Shown one piece after another: positions 25,096 to 34,329 of a DNA stretch of 64,000 nt. Both the position numbers and the translations under genes were made by a program. The notes below the pieces were generated by a model. The model was given only the letters and a program-made list of their open reading frames with translations. It had not been told where the DNA came from and made no database searches. Numbering within the stretch: position 1 is the stretch's first letter; each line of letters opens with the position of its first letter. Source of the DNA: an uncultured Pelagimonas sp. (lineage in GTDB: Bacteria > Pseudomonadota > Alphaproteobacteria > Rhodobacterales > Rhodobacteraceae); assembly GCA_947499735.1 (NCBI GenBank), contig CANMPP010000005.1, forward strand, positions 124,001-188,000. The letters run 5' to 3'.

Positions 25096-28028
25096 ACCAA
25101 ATCCTCCTGCATTGGCAGATCGACAACGTCCCATTCACCAAAGCGCGACAATTGATCGTAATCAGATGGGTCGCTGTCCTTCATCAGGGCACGGCGCGCA
25201 GTAAACCCCTGTTTGGGGCTAAGATAGGCTGTGATGAAGCGCGTGAATTCGTCCCACACTTTTTCTGGTGGATGCTCTTCCAGCGGCGCAGGCACAATTG
25301 CGGGTGCTTTGGCTTTCATTTGCAAAAAGCGCGCGCCCAAAACATGTCGTGGGGCCAGATTTTCAAAACCGCCTTGCTGCGCAATCGCGGCGCTGAGCAA
25401 AAGCTGTTTGTCGAAATTCTCCTGCTGCGCCTTTGTTGGTGCCGTACCCGTTTTATAGTCATAGAGCCAAGCATTGCCGTTTTCATCAATGTCGACCCGG
25501 TCGGCTTTGGCTGTCAGGGTGAACCCGAGGGGCTGGATGGTGGCCTGGCCTGTTACCTCATATTGCGCAGGGCGCGCATGTTTTTGACGATCGATTTCGC
25601 TTTGGCAAAACCAATCGGCGACCGTTTGCATTTGGGCCAGCCAGAAATGGCGCACTGTTGGGAAAGGCACGATTTCTGGATTTCCCAGTGTGTCATGTGC
25701 AAATGCCATGAAGCGTTCCGGGGTCAATTCGGATGGATCATCGGCGCTGGTTCTGACGAAGTGTTCCAGCATTTCATGTACCAAATTTCCACGCAGCATC
25801 GGGTTTGGTTCTTGTTGCAAAGGATCCAATGGGCGCAGTCGCAAAATGCGCTGGGCATAGATCGCATAAGGATCCCGCACCAATGTTTTGATCGCGGTTA
25901 CGGGCAATTGCCGTGGCCGGGCATCACTGGGTGGCGCGGGTGAAGGGCGTTTGGCGGGATCTGTATAGATCGGGGTTTCCACAGCATCGGCCAGATCCAA
26001 CCAATATTGCCCCTTTTCTTGCATGTTTCGTAGGGCCAAAGGACCGTCGCGTTCAGGCAAGCCGCTGATCAGATTGCACAACCGGTTTAACCAGCGTGAC
26101 GGAACCGTTTCCGCATCATCTGATTTCAGAGATCGCGATAGGATGACCTCTTTTGCGCCGGCGGCTAGTTGGAAATCATGTGCTGATAGACCAACACGCC
26201 GTTCAGGCAGCAATAGACCCGCATCATGGCGCATCTGTCGGTTCAACCAAGGATCAGCAGCAGGCATTTCAGGCCAACTGCCTTCGTTCAAACCCCCAAG
26301 GATCAAAAGATCCGCATCCATCACGCGCGCCTCTAACGTACCCCAGATCAGAATATCGGGATGGGGTTCGTTGTGATCGCGGACCGTTTCTTTGGACAAA
26401 ATGGCGTTAAACAAATCCGTATAATCGCGAGGCCCCATATCAGGACCGTAGGATGCGTGTTGTCGAATGTTTTCGATGATGTCTGTAACAACCCGCCCTG
26501 CATTTTCGTCCCACAAACCACCTGTGCCAGTGTCGGACGCACTGCCTTTGGCAATTTGTTCTGCCATGTCGATATGGATCTTTAACTGTTGATCCAGCGA
26601 TGCAATTCCAGAACGCTCTTTATCGCAAAAACACTCTGCGACCCAATGCGTCCAAGGTTCGATATCGCGGGCGGCGCCCCATGCGCGCAGTTTGTCTGCC
26701 TTTGGGAAAGGCCATCCACTTTTACGGATATGCAGTTCGAGTTCGCGGGTGTTTAACAAATGCGATCCGCGTTCGCCCCCGCTATGGCAGAGCGGATGCT
26801 TTAACAACGTCAACAGCGCTTCGGCACTGAGCGGTTCATGCATCAAACGGGCGGTATGGCGTAGAAAACGGCCCGGTGGGCTAAGTTGCGCGGGCATGCC
26901 GGCACTGTCATCTGGGGTGATATTCCAGCGTGTTAGGGCCGATGTGACGCGGCGCGACAACATACGATCAGGCGTGATCAATGCGGCGCGAACACCATCT
27001 TCTGCGGCCTGACGCAGACGTAATGCGATGGCCAGCGCCTCATCCCGCGGTGCGGGCGCTTCAATCAGGGTGATTTCTTTTAGGGCGCTGGGCAGGTCAG
27101 GCAGGTTTGGACCATCGCTAAGCCATTGATGGGTCACGGGTGCGGGACGCAGCGCGAGCGATATGACCTGATTGCGCTGGGCATTCGGTGCCGTGTTTTG
27201 TGCCCATTGGGGAACATCGTCGCGCGTCAGGTCCAGATCTGCCATCAAACGGGCAAAGCGGAATTGCGGATGGTCTTCGCTTTTCAGGGCATTGTCCATT
27301 TTACCCCAAACATGTTGGGGCATATCGTCGTCAAACCCCGGCAAAATCAATGCGCCTTGAGGAAGGCGCGCGACCGCTTTCATAAACTCGGCCGTTGTGC
27401 CACGCGACCCGGTGGACCCTGCGATCAAGACCGGGTGTTTGGGAGGGTTCGTTTCCCAATCAAGCAAGCGCATCTGCAACGCCATGCGTGCAAAGGCTTC
27501 TTTATCGGGTGCCTGATCTGATCCGACAAACCCTTTTGCGATGGTCAAGAACTGCAATGCGCGCTGCCAATAGCCTGATGCATCAGAGACATCCAGCGCT
27601 GCGACGGTTTCAAAAGGGACATCTTCACCGGACATTTCGTCGATCAGATTGGCCAGACTATCGGCCAGATCGAATTGCGCGCTCTTGGGTGCCAGATCTG
27701 GTTGGGCGTCGATCAATTTACCGACCAAACCCACCAGTTCCAACCGGCGCTGCAATGGCGCAACAGGTTGGGGTAGGCGCGTGCGGCTTAGCGGGTCTGT
27801 CAAATCGCCAATCAGTTTGATGTTGGGCAAAAATCCGGGCGGGCCCGCATCAAACAACATACGCATGCGGCGCATCATGCGCCCTGTGGTCACGTATAGT
27901 TCGACCTGGGCTATTGCTTCGGGGGGCTCATTTTGTAGCCGATCCCGCATGCCCTGTATCAGGGCGGCACAAAAATCTGCACCGGGGGGCAGGGCGAATA
28001 GGCGTGGGGTTGGGTTAGGATCAAACAT
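25092..28028 (-). CDS. addB: AddB nuclease subunit of the double-strand break repair complex
   Basis: A 978-aa partner of AddA. The helicase-like part has lost Walker A, as usual in alphaproteobacterial AddB. The C-terminal PD-(D/E)XK nuclease is visible: NLVHEMLEHFV, KADRVDID, then WLYDYKTGTAPT. Only one Cys is present in the last 250 residues, so the four-Cys iron-sulfur site known in Bacillus AddB seems absent. The start overlaps the end of murU by eight bases and the end overlaps addA, suggesting translational coupling along the chain. Confidence 0.93.
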   Translation of the reverse strand: MFDPNPTPRLFALPPGADFCAALIQGMRDRLQNEPPEAIAQVELYVTTGRMMRRMRMLFDAGPPGFLPNIKLIGDLTDPLSRTRLPQPVAPLQRRLELVGLVGKLIDAQPDLAPKSAQFDLADSLANLIDEMSGEDVPFETVAALDVSDASGYWQRALQFLTIAKGFVGSDQAPDKEAFARMALQMRLLDWETNPPKHPVLIAGSTGSRGTTAEFMKAVARLPQGALILPGFDDDMPQHVWGKMDNALKSEDHPQFRFARLMADLDLTRDDVPQWAQNTAPNAQRNQVISLALRPAPVTHQWLSDGPNLPDLPSALKEITLIEAPAPRDEALAIALRLRQAAEDGVRAALITPDRMLSRRVTSALTRWNITPDDSAGMPAQLSPPGRFLRHTARLMHEPLSAEALLTLLKHPLCHSGGERGSHLLNTRELELHIRKSGWPFPKADKLRAWGAARDIEPWTHWVAECFCDKERSGIASLDQQLKIHIDMAEQIAKGSASDTGTGGLWDENAGRVVTDIIENIRQHASYGPDMGPRDYTDLFNAILSKETVRDHNEPHPDILIWGTLEARVMDADLLILGGLNEGSWPEMPAADPWLNRQMRHDAGLLLPERRVGLSAHDFQLAAGAKEVILSRSLKSDDAETVPSRWLNRLCNLISGLPERDGPLALRNMQEKGQYWLDLADAVETPIYTDPAKRPSPAPPSDARPRQLPVTAIKTLVRDPYAIYAQRILRLRPLDPLQQEPNPMLRGNLVHEMLEHFVRTSADDPSELTPERFMAFAHDTLGNPEIVPFPTVRHFWLAQMQTVADWFCQSEIDRQKHARPAQYEVTGQATIQPLGFTLTAKADRVDIDENGNAWLYDYKTGTAPTKAQQENFDKQLLLSAAIAQQGGFENLAPRHVLGARFLQMKAKAPAIVPAPLEEHPPEKVWDEFTRFITAYLSPKQGFTARRALMKDSDPSDYDQLSRFGEWDVVDLPMQEDLV

Positions 28029-28704
28029 GCGTGTTTAGCAGGTTCTCGGCCAAATCAATCCCGTCAGGATGGCCAACATCGCACCAATGGCCGGGATATT
28101 CCACGCCGAACAAACCGCCCCGTTTGGATGCGTTGTTCCACAAGGTGTTAAGCGAAAAAACGGTTTCTGTGATGTCTGATAGCCCGTCAGTTCGTGTGAT
28201 TTGGGCCCCGATATAACACATATCGCCTTTTCGGATCAGTTGGTTGTCGTTGGCAAACGTGAAATCGCCTCCGCCTTTGCGGCCCACCGCGCGGGTCATT
28301 GGTACGCATAGCAACAAGCATTCCATATGATCCCGCCATGCGGCGCGTAGAACGTCAAACGGGTTCGGTCCTTGTAGGATCGCGTCTGAATTTAACGTAA
28401 AAACAGGGTTGGCGTTTAACAAGGGCAAGGCCTTGACCAACCCACCGCCGGTATCAAGCAGGTCATCTTCATGCGAGACGGTGACATCCCGCCCTATGAG
28501 ATGTTCATCGATCTGCTCGGCCAAATAATGGGTGTTGATCACACGCGTGCTGATGCCTTGCGTCATGTCCAGCGCATGATCCAGCAGCGGCTTTCCCGCA
28601 ACTGGTATCATGGGTTTTGGGCAATTTTCCGTCAGACTGCCCATACGCGTACCACGACCCGCCGCAAAAACCATGACGGCAGAAATATTTGATGCTGTCG
28701 TCAT
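28021..28704 (-). CDS. murU: N-acetylmuramate-1-phosphate uridylyltransferase
   Basis: A 227-aa nucleotidyltransferase. The N-terminal nucleotide-binding loop reads FAAGRGTRMGSLTENCPKPM, and the metal-binding Asp lies in TLNSDAIL. Together with the adjacent AmgK-type kinase, it forms the recycling route MurNAc to MurNAc-1-P to UDP-MurNAc. This route bypasses the fosfomycin-sensitive MurA step in organisms that have it. ATG 28704 overlaps the amgK stop (ATGA); the upstream start at 28818 would run deep into amgK and is rejected. Cytoplasmic. Confidence 0.88.
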   Translation of the reverse strand: MTTASNISAVMVFAAGRGTRMGSLTENCPKPMIPVAGKPLLDHALDMTQGISTRVINTHYLAEQIDEHLIGRDVTVSHEDDLLDTGGGLVKALPLLNANPVFTLNSDAILQGPNPFDVLRAAWRDHMECLLLCVPMTRAVGRKGGGDFTFANDNQLIRKGDMCYIGAQITRTDGLSDITETVFSLNTLWNNASKRGGLFGVEYPGHWCDVGHPDGIDLAENLLNTHV

Positions 28705-29666
28705 ATGTTGCGCAATCTTTCTAGATAGTCCGGGTCGGGATGGGGCAGGATGGTATCGAGTTCCGACTTCAGGCGCTCCAACGCAGGATGGGCCAAGCAG
28801 GTCTGTAAATAACCCCATGTTCTGGGAATGAAATCGATATAATGGGTTTTGCCAAATTGCGCGGAAAGGCGGGCGAACACGCCCAAGATCCGCAAATGTC
28901 TTTGCGCCCCAAGTATGGCCATGGACCGTTCTAGCGCAGCTGGGTCACAGCTGGTCTCGGATACGTAATAGGCAATCAAAGCATTTTGCGTATCGGGTGA
29001 CACATCTCTGCGTGCATCTTGCAAAAGAGAAACAAGATCATAGGCGGGGTGACCCTGCCATGCGTCTTGGAAATCCAACAGCCCAGCTCGGGCAACGCCG
29101 TCTCTGTCAGGCAGCCACAGAATGTTTTCTGCGTGATAGTCGCGTAAAACAGTCACGTTGGTTTCTGGTGCATATTGGGTGAGGTGCGTTTCAAACAGAT
29201 CGATTATGCTGTTGCGTTGGTCGATGGCCAGTTCTTGCCCCGCCATATAATGATCAAAAGCCGGAGCAATCAGGTCTGCCAAATAGTCTGGCGCCGCGAT
29301 TGGTAAATCTGGGGCAGGTGGGCTGCGCCGCAATGTCACCAAAACATCAATAGCTGCGCGATAAAGGCGAAATTCGCTGGCACTGTAATGGGTTAAACGG
29401 GCCAGTAGACCATCGCCCAGATCTTCAAGCAGCATCAAGCCAATGTCGTTGTCTTGTGCGTAAATTTCAGGAGCGCTGAGACCTAGCCCGATTAGATAGC
29501 GCGCCATTCGCGCGAATTGATCCATTTGTCCGGCGGGATCGGACATGAGAATTGCCGTTTTGCCATCACTTTTTGTGAGACGTTTATAAGATCGCGCGGA
29601 CGCGTCTCCGGCCAGATCGGATTGGTCCGCATCAGACCAGCCTGCTTTACTCAAAAACGCGTTCAC
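28701..29666 (-). CDS. amgK: N-acetylmuramate/N-acetylglucosamine anomeric kinase
   Basis: A 321-aa APH-fold sugar kinase. Key segments are LAGDASARSYKRL at the N-terminus, MLLEDLGDGLLARL at the hinge, LRDYHAENILWL as catalytic loop, and AGLLDFQDAWQGHPAYDLVSLLQDARRD with the metal-binding Asp. These match AmgK, which phosphorylates MurNAc at C1. The start is GTG 29666, overlapping the tsaE stop in a GTGA. The gene order tsaE-amgK-murU supports the assignment and implies cotranscription. Confidence 0.9.
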   Translation of the reverse strand: MNAFLSKAGWSDADQSDLAGDASARSYKRLTKSDGKTAILMSDPAGQMDQFARMARYLIGLGLSAPEIYAQDNDIGLMLLEDLGDGLLARLTHYSASEFRLYRAAIDVLVTLRRSPPAPDLPIAAPDYLADLIAPAFDHYMAGQELAIDQRNSIIDLFETHLTQYAPETNVTVLRDYHAENILWLPDRDGVARAGLLDFQDAWQGHPAYDLVSLLQDARRDVSPDTQNALIAYYVSETSCDPAALERSMAILGAQRHLRILGVFARLSAQFGKTHYIDFIPRTWGYLQTCLAHPALERLKSELDTILPHPDPDYLERLRNI

Positions 29667-30157
29667 ACCAAATCCTTAATGCGCTGTGTCCAGCTGTCAT
29701 TTTTCCAAGCTATATCAACTTGTCTATGGGTCTCCTCAACGCTGCTGTCAAAACCTGTCTGAGGGGGTGGCGCCGAGAATTTCATGAAAAGTGCGGTGTC
29801 AGGGATCAAATCGCCCAATCTGTCGGGCCATTCTACCAAACAAATTGCGGTTTCGAATGCATCTAATAGGCCCAGTTCCACACATTGATCGGGTTCTGAC
29901 AGACGGTAAAGATCGCTGTGCCAAATTTCGCCCGCTCGCGTGTCGTAGACCTGGACCAAGGTGAACGACGGCGATGGCACATCTTCGGGCGCATCCTGCA
30001 AGGATTGGATCAAAGCGCGGGCAAACAGGGTTTTTCCAGCCCCGATTTCTCCGCTTAGCAAGATCACATCGCCGACCCTTAAGCGTGATCCGAGGTTTTC
30101 TGCCAATTTGGATGTTTCTATTGGAGAGTTTAGGTCAAAACGAAGCGTCTGGGTCAT
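29663..30157 (-). CDS. tsaE: tRNA threonylcarbamoyladenosine biosynthesis ATPase
   Basis: TsaE is the ATPase helper of the TsaB-TsaD complex that makes t6A37 in ANN-decoding tRNAs. Walker A is GEIGAGKTLFARAL near residue 36, followed by the family-specific PSPSFTLVQVY, the DLYRL motif (WHSDLYRL), and VEWPDRLGD. It is 164 aa, slightly longer than E. coli YjeE because of a C-terminal tail. It lies 71 bases downstream of the DivL-like gene, and its stop overlaps the amgK start. Confidence 0.93.
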   Translation of the reverse strand: MTQTLRFDLNSPIETSKLAENLGSRLRVGDVILLSGEIGAGKTLFARALIQSLQDAPEDVPSPSFTLVQVYDTRAGEIWHSDLYRLSEPDQCVELGLLDAFETAICLVEWPDRLGDLIPDTALFMKFSAPPPQTGFDSSVEETHRQVDIAWKNDSWTQRIKDLV

Positions 30158-30228
30158 GCGCCTAGAATACGCGTGGACGTCATAAGCTCAAGAGGCATCA
30201 AGACGCCTCGCGCCTCTAAATCGCTTTG

Positions 30229-31752
30229 TTAGTTTATTGGAATGACTTTTGACAGGTAGGGCTTTGCGTCTAACCTAGGTGAAACATCTTCGACCTGAAA
30301 TCGGATCAATGTAGATCCGGCCGCCACAGGTTCAATTTTGCAGGAAATGTGATTCCCGTTGTGGCGCACCAAAATGGCATCCCAAGCAGCGCGATCCTTC
30401 AATTGCGTGACATATTCGCGAAGTTCTGGCCAAATTGGATTGGGTTCACATTCACCGGCCCAAAGCAGCGTTGCATCTGTGATATTTGTTTCGGAAAACG
30501 CGCTGTCATCCTCGAATGACCACATGGAGCGATAGGCTGTATTGCATAGGGTCATGACGCCGAGCTGTGAAAAGACTGCGACCGCTTCGTCCAATGTGTC
30601 CATAACGGAACGGCTTAGCTCAAGTTCAGACCGGAACCGGCGTGTTAATGAAATTTCCGCGCTGATGTCTTCAATCAGAAAGGCGACTGCGCCATCTGGA
30701 TGTGGGCGGCCCGTGATTTTATACGTCAAACCAGACGGTAGGTTCCATGTTTCGCTGTAGCGGTCGTTTTTTGCGGCGGCGATGACATCTGCCAACTGCG
30801 CGCGCCATGTTTGATAATCCTTTGGTTCTGGGATCATCCGATTTTCACGTAGGTGATCAAAGAAGCTAAGCAAATTCGGGCGGGCGCTCAGGAATTCTGA
30901 TGGTAGATTGGTTAGATCTACCAATGCAGGGTTGAACAGGACCAGCTGACGATTTCGATCAAACACAGCCAGACCAATAGGAAGATGTGCAAAGGTCTTT
31001 GTCAGGGTTTGAATGAAGTTGCGTTGTGCAATTTCAGCTTCGATCAATGCATCAATCTTCTTGGCAAAGAACAGTACATTCCCTGATTTATCCGGCGTGG
31101 AAAACACTTCGAACCAACGGGTTATTTCACCCTGTTCTACGCAGGCACGTGCGCTGTGCGTGGCGGTATATTGAATTTTGGACAAGCTGAACGGTTTGAA
31201 CGTTTCAGGGCTATGACCGAATTCATGGCACAGCTGCTGGTAAGGCGCATTATACCAAGTAACTGCGCCGTCTTCATTGCAGCGAAAGGCAGGGTCTGGC
31301 ATCGCCTCCAAAACGCTTTTGTAGGAATGGTGTTCATTCGCGCTGGATAGCAGTCGATGCGCCAAAGCGGGGGACATTTCGCGGAGCTTCAAGTTAAGTC
31401 TTGTGGTTTTCCCATTGGCTTCAAGGGATAGCTCAGAATTCGAATTGTCGATCGCGTTAAAATATTGATTGGTGTCAGGTAGAACTGCCGGCAGGTTTGG
31501 AAACCGCGATATCAGGATATCACGCAGAAAAGACCAGCTTGCTCCTACCAGATCCGGGCCTTCATAAAGTTCTGATGCATCTTCACTGAAATCAACGACC
31601 ATCCCATCCCTAAGCAGGATGGAGGTGCCAGAAGGGCGGATGTTCGAATTGTAGCTTCTGGGCACTTTGGCTACTTTTCGTGGGCTGAAAAAGACGAAAA
31701 AGATCGTAGCTCCAGCCACCAAAGTGCAAAAAATCATAACTGATGTTTGCAC
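30229..31752 (-). CDS. DivL-like PAS-domain membrane protein without kinase domain
   Basis: A 507-aa protein with one N-terminal membrane segment (VMIFCTLVAGATIFFVFF) and at least three PAS-like units. The first is near residue 145 (VLEAMPDPAFRCNEDGAVTWYNAPY), the second near 265 (FAHLPIGLAVFDRNRQLVLFNPAL, with SARPNLLSFFDHLRENRMIPE), and the third near 385 (VMDTLDEAVAVFSQLGVMTLCN). This pattern and the tsaE neighbour match DivL, a regulator of the CckA-ChpT-CtrA phosphorelay. The protein ends shortly after the third PAS unit: no HisKA helix pair and no HATPase motifs follow, so it cannot be a kinase. I assign DivL-like on sequence pattern, not on a search. Confidence 0.72.
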   Translation of the reverse strand: MQTSVMIFCTLVAGATIFFVFFSPRKVAKVPRSYNSNIRPSGTSILLRDGMVVDFSEDASELYEGPDLVGASWSFLRDILISRFPNLPAVLPDTNQYFNAIDNSNSELSLEANGKTTRLNLKLREMSPALAHRLLSSANEHHSYKSVLEAMPDPAFRCNEDGAVTWYNAPYQQLCHEFGHSPETFKPFSLSKIQYTATHSARACVEQGEITRWFEVFSTPDKSGNVLFFAKKIDALIEAEIAQRNFIQTLTKTFAHLPIGLAVFDRNRQLVLFNPALVDLTNLPSEFLSARPNLLSFFDHLRENRMIPEPKDYQTWRAQLADVIAAAKNDRYSETWNLPSGLTYKITGRPHPDGAVAFLIEDISAEISLTRRFRSELELSRSVMDTLDEAVAVFSQLGVMTLCNTAYRSMWSFEDDSAFSETNITDATLLWAGECEPNPIWPELREYVTQLKDRAAWDAILVRHNGNHISCKIEPVAAGSTLIRFQVEDVSPRLDAKPYLSKVIPIN

Positions 31753-32040
31753 GTTTTTGTTCCTACTGACTGCGCATCGGGTTATACGATGAAAATTGAA
31801 TTAATGTTAAGGTTGCGCTTTTTCGGGTTCACTCGTGTAACGATACTACTGAAAGTTGAATAGCCAAGAGGCTTTTTCAAAAAACTGCAAAAAAAAATAT
31901 TTTTGGCCCAAAAACTCCACAATCCAGAGTTTCTCAAACCTTATTCAAAAGAAAAATGAAATAGAGAGAATATACTGTAGAGATCACTCTGTTATACTTG
32001 GGCTGAATTGGGGTGCATTTGTTTTCAAATATTGCAAAAA
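31753..32040. other. AT-rich intergenic stretch
   Basis: These 288 bases between the divL-like start and the end of regB are clearly more AT-rich than their surroundings and contain A- and T-runs. A 62-codon plus-strand frame (31856-32044) has no ribosome-binding site and unlike codon use, so I do not call it. The stretch should contain the promoter of the divL-like operon and the 3' end of regB. I see no clear hairpin terminator. Confidence 0.5.
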
Positions 32041-33459
32041 TTAGGGTGACTTTAATTTGGAATTTTCACCCAGCGCTTCACGACCTTCGCTGTTGGCAAT
32101 AGTTATCTGTGACACGGGCCAAATGACTTCGACAATTGCGCCCTTTTGAGACGCAGTGGAATGATCCGAAGGCACAGCTGGCGCACCGTTTGCGAAACTG
32201 AGTTGTGCTCCGCTGCGTTCTAGAAGCGTTTTGGCAATAAATAGGCCCAGACCCATTCCTTCATATTCTCCCCTGTCGGGGTTTGGTGTGTCTTGTCGGC
32301 GACCTGCAACAAAGGGATCACCAATGCGGCCGATAAGATGCGGGGGAAAGCCTGGTCCGTCATCTATAATGCGAATTGTGATGTCTTTGTCTGTCCATCT
32401 CGCGTCAAACCATACGGTTCCATCTGCGAAGTCTACAGCATTTTGAACCAGATTTCGCAATCCGTGAATGATTTCCGGTTTGCGGATAATATTGGGCTGC
32501 GTTTGGGAACCACCTGCTTTTGCGGCATATGTCATTTCAATGTCGATGCCACGCCCCTGATGCGGATCGGATACTTCTGTCATTACAGCCTGAATAGGGG
32601 CGGTGTGCATATGCTTGTCGTCTTTTCCAATCTGACCCATGGATCGCAAAATATCCCGACACCGATCCGTTTGTTCCCGGATCAGACGCACGTCGTCTTG
32701 TAGATCGGGTCGATCCTGCAAATCGTCCAGCAATTCTGATGAGGTCAGTTTGATGGTTGCAAGCGGTGTCCCCAATTCATGCGCCGCGGCGGCAACAACG
32801 CCGCCCAAATCATTCAGTTTCTGGGTGCGGGCCAAGGCCATTTGCGTCGCTGCCAACGCGTCTGACATCGAATGCATTTCGCGGGTGACGCGTCGTGTTG
32901 ATAGGGACGTAAATCCCAAGGCAATCGTAATGGCCAGCCATTCCCCGAATATGAAAATATTTGGCAGCGCCAATATTTCGCCAGATTGAGTTCTTAGCGG
33001 CAAATGCGAAAAGGCGAGAATGGTGATAATGACAAAGGTCGCTCCGCCCACGATCAATGCAGAGGACAAGTGTAAAACGGTTGCCGAGACAATGACCGGT
33101 CCCATCACCAAAATTGCGAACGGGTTGTTCAATCCGCCGGTCAGAAACAGCAAGAATGACAGTTGCAGAAGGTCAAATATGACCATGAACAGGTTTTCGT
33201 GTTCACGAAGTCTTGTATTTTCAGGATAGACGCGATGCGTCACGAGGTTACCGGTGATGGAAACACCAATGGCAAAAACGCATGGCCCGACGGGTAGCTC
33301 TAATTGATAGAACAACTGTCCGCCAACAAGGGCAGAGATTTGCCCGCAAATCGCAACCCATCGCAAAAGGATGATTGTCCTTAAGCGGATCCAATTGCTG
33401 CGTTGTGTATCGCTGCGCAAACCAAGTGATGCCTGCGGTGTTTCGTCATATCGTACCAT
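32041..33459 (-). CDS. regB: Redox-sensing histidine kinase RegB/PrrB
   Basis: The membrane sensor kinase of the global redox system RegB-RegA. The 472-aa protein has about six N-terminal membrane segments with the quinone-binding motif GGLNNPF at residues 108-114. The phosphorylated His 227 is in AAAHELGTPLATI. A Cys exactly 40 residues later (C267 in TDRCRDILRS) corresponds to the redox Cys known in Rhodobacter. The ATPase domain has LVQNAVDFA (N box), IIDDGPGFP (G1) and GEYEGMGLGLFIAKTL (G2). It is divergent from senC-regA, as in other Rhodobacteraceae. Confidence 0.95.
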   Translation of the reverse strand: MVRYDETPQASLGLRSDTQRSNWIRLRTIILLRWVAICGQISALVGGQLFYQLELPVGPCVFAIGVSITGNLVTHRVYPENTRLREHENLFMVIFDLLQLSFLLFLTGGLNNPFAILVMGPVIVSATVLHLSSALIVGGATFVIITILAFSHLPLRTQSGEILALPNIFIFGEWLAITIALGFTSLSTRRVTREMHSMSDALAATQMALARTQKLNDLGGVVAAAAHELGTPLATIKLTSSELLDDLQDRPDLQDDVRLIREQTDRCRDILRSMGQIGKDDKHMHTAPIQAVMTEVSDPHQGRGIDIEMTYAAKAGGSQTQPNIIRKPEIIHGLRNLVQNAVDFADGTVWFDARWTDKDITIRIIDDGPGFPPHLIGRIGDPFVAGRRQDTPNPDRGEYEGMGLGLFIAKTLLERSGAQLSFANGAPAVPSDHSTASQKGAIVEVIWPVSQITIANSEGREALGENSKLKSP

Positions 33460-33530
33460 GACTTATAATGTAGGAGGTTCTGACCCATGCCTGCAATGTC
33501 CAACTGGTCTCAAATAAGGAGAAGCCGACG

Positions 33531-34163
33531 ATGAAACCTATCCAAGCTGCGCTGGGCGCTTTGGCTGTGATTGTGATTGGGTTAGGTGTGACGGCGTATT
33601 TCGTGATGCGACCGGGGGCTGATATGGCGGATCTGTTTGCGCAGTGCCGCGAAAGCCAGATTGCCGGGGGCGCGGATCAGATTGGCGGGCCGTTTACATT
33701 GATCAACACTGCGGGTGAAACCGTAACGGATCAGGATGTATTTACGAAACCAAGCATCCTCTATTTTGGCTATACGCTATGCCCCGATATCTGCCCGGCT
33801 GACAGTTACCGAAATGCTTTAGCGGTTGATGCGCTGGACATGCAGGGGATTGACGCAAACCCGGTGTTTATTTCAATTGACCCCGATCGGGATACACCGG
33901 AGGTCGTTGCGGATTTCATTGGAAATTTGCATGAGAAATATATTGGCCTGACCGGCAGCGACGAACAGGTTGCGGACGCATCGAAAGCCTACAAAACCTT
34001 CTATCGTGCCCATGATAAATCCGATGAATATTATCTTGTAGACCATTCGACCTTTACCTACCTGGTTTTGCCGGAACATGGGTTCGTCGAATATTTCCGC
34101 CGGGATGTCAGCCCCGAAGCAATGGCAGAGCGCACAGCGTGCTTTGTTGAGGCTGCGTCGTAA
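33531..34163 (+). CDS. senC: SenC/PrrC Sco1-family copper chaperone
   Basis: A 210-aa membrane-anchored, periplasm-facing thioredoxin-fold protein with an N-terminal helix (AALGALAVIVIGLGVTAYFV). The copper ligands are Cys 84 and Cys 88 (YTLCPDICPA) and His 172 (LVDHSTFTYLV), all present. Sco proteins help assemble the CuA/CuB sites of cytochrome oxidase and, in Rhodobacter, affect the RegB-RegA signal. AGGAG lies upstream of the ATG. It is divergent from regB (71-base gap) and precedes regA. Confidence 0.93.
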   Translation: MKPIQAALGALAVIVIGLGVTAYFVMRPGADMADLFAQCRESQIAGGADQIGGPFTLINTAGETVTDQDVFTKPSILYFGYTLCPDICPADSYRNALAVDALDMQGIDANPVFISIDPDRDTPEVVADFIGNLHEKYIGLTGSDEQVADASKAYKTFYRAHDKSDEYYLVDHSTFTYLVLPEHGFVEYFRRDVSPEAMAERTACFVEAAS

Positions 34164-34205
34164 AACCGCAGCTTTTGGCACCTACAGTGTTTGACGCTTA
34201 GATGC

Positions 34206-34223
34206 GGGAAATGTTATTTTCCC
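34206..34223 (+). promoter_or_regulatory. Hairpin between senC and regA
   Basis: GGGAAAT (34206-34212) pairs with ATTTTCCC (34216-34223) around GTT, giving a short, stable stem without a downstream T-run. It could be an RNA-processing or attenuation element, or part of a regA promoter. Evidence is the inverted repeat only. Confidence 0.35.
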
Positions 34224-34329
34224 TGCACACCGGCAAGGCGTTGAATACGCGATGTATCAGATCGTTTTCTATCTTTCACGCTGATCATGCAGGTCGCATG
34301 GCGCTGCCCCTTTGGTAGGAGACGCAATC

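Noticed and set aside
25068-25943. 291-codon plus-strand frame
   Set aside because: Antisense shadow of addB, whose nuclease motifs lie on the other strand.
31856-32044. 62-codon plus-strand frame in the AT-rich gap
   Set aside because: No ribosome-binding site, codon use unlike neighbours, and it runs into the end of regB.
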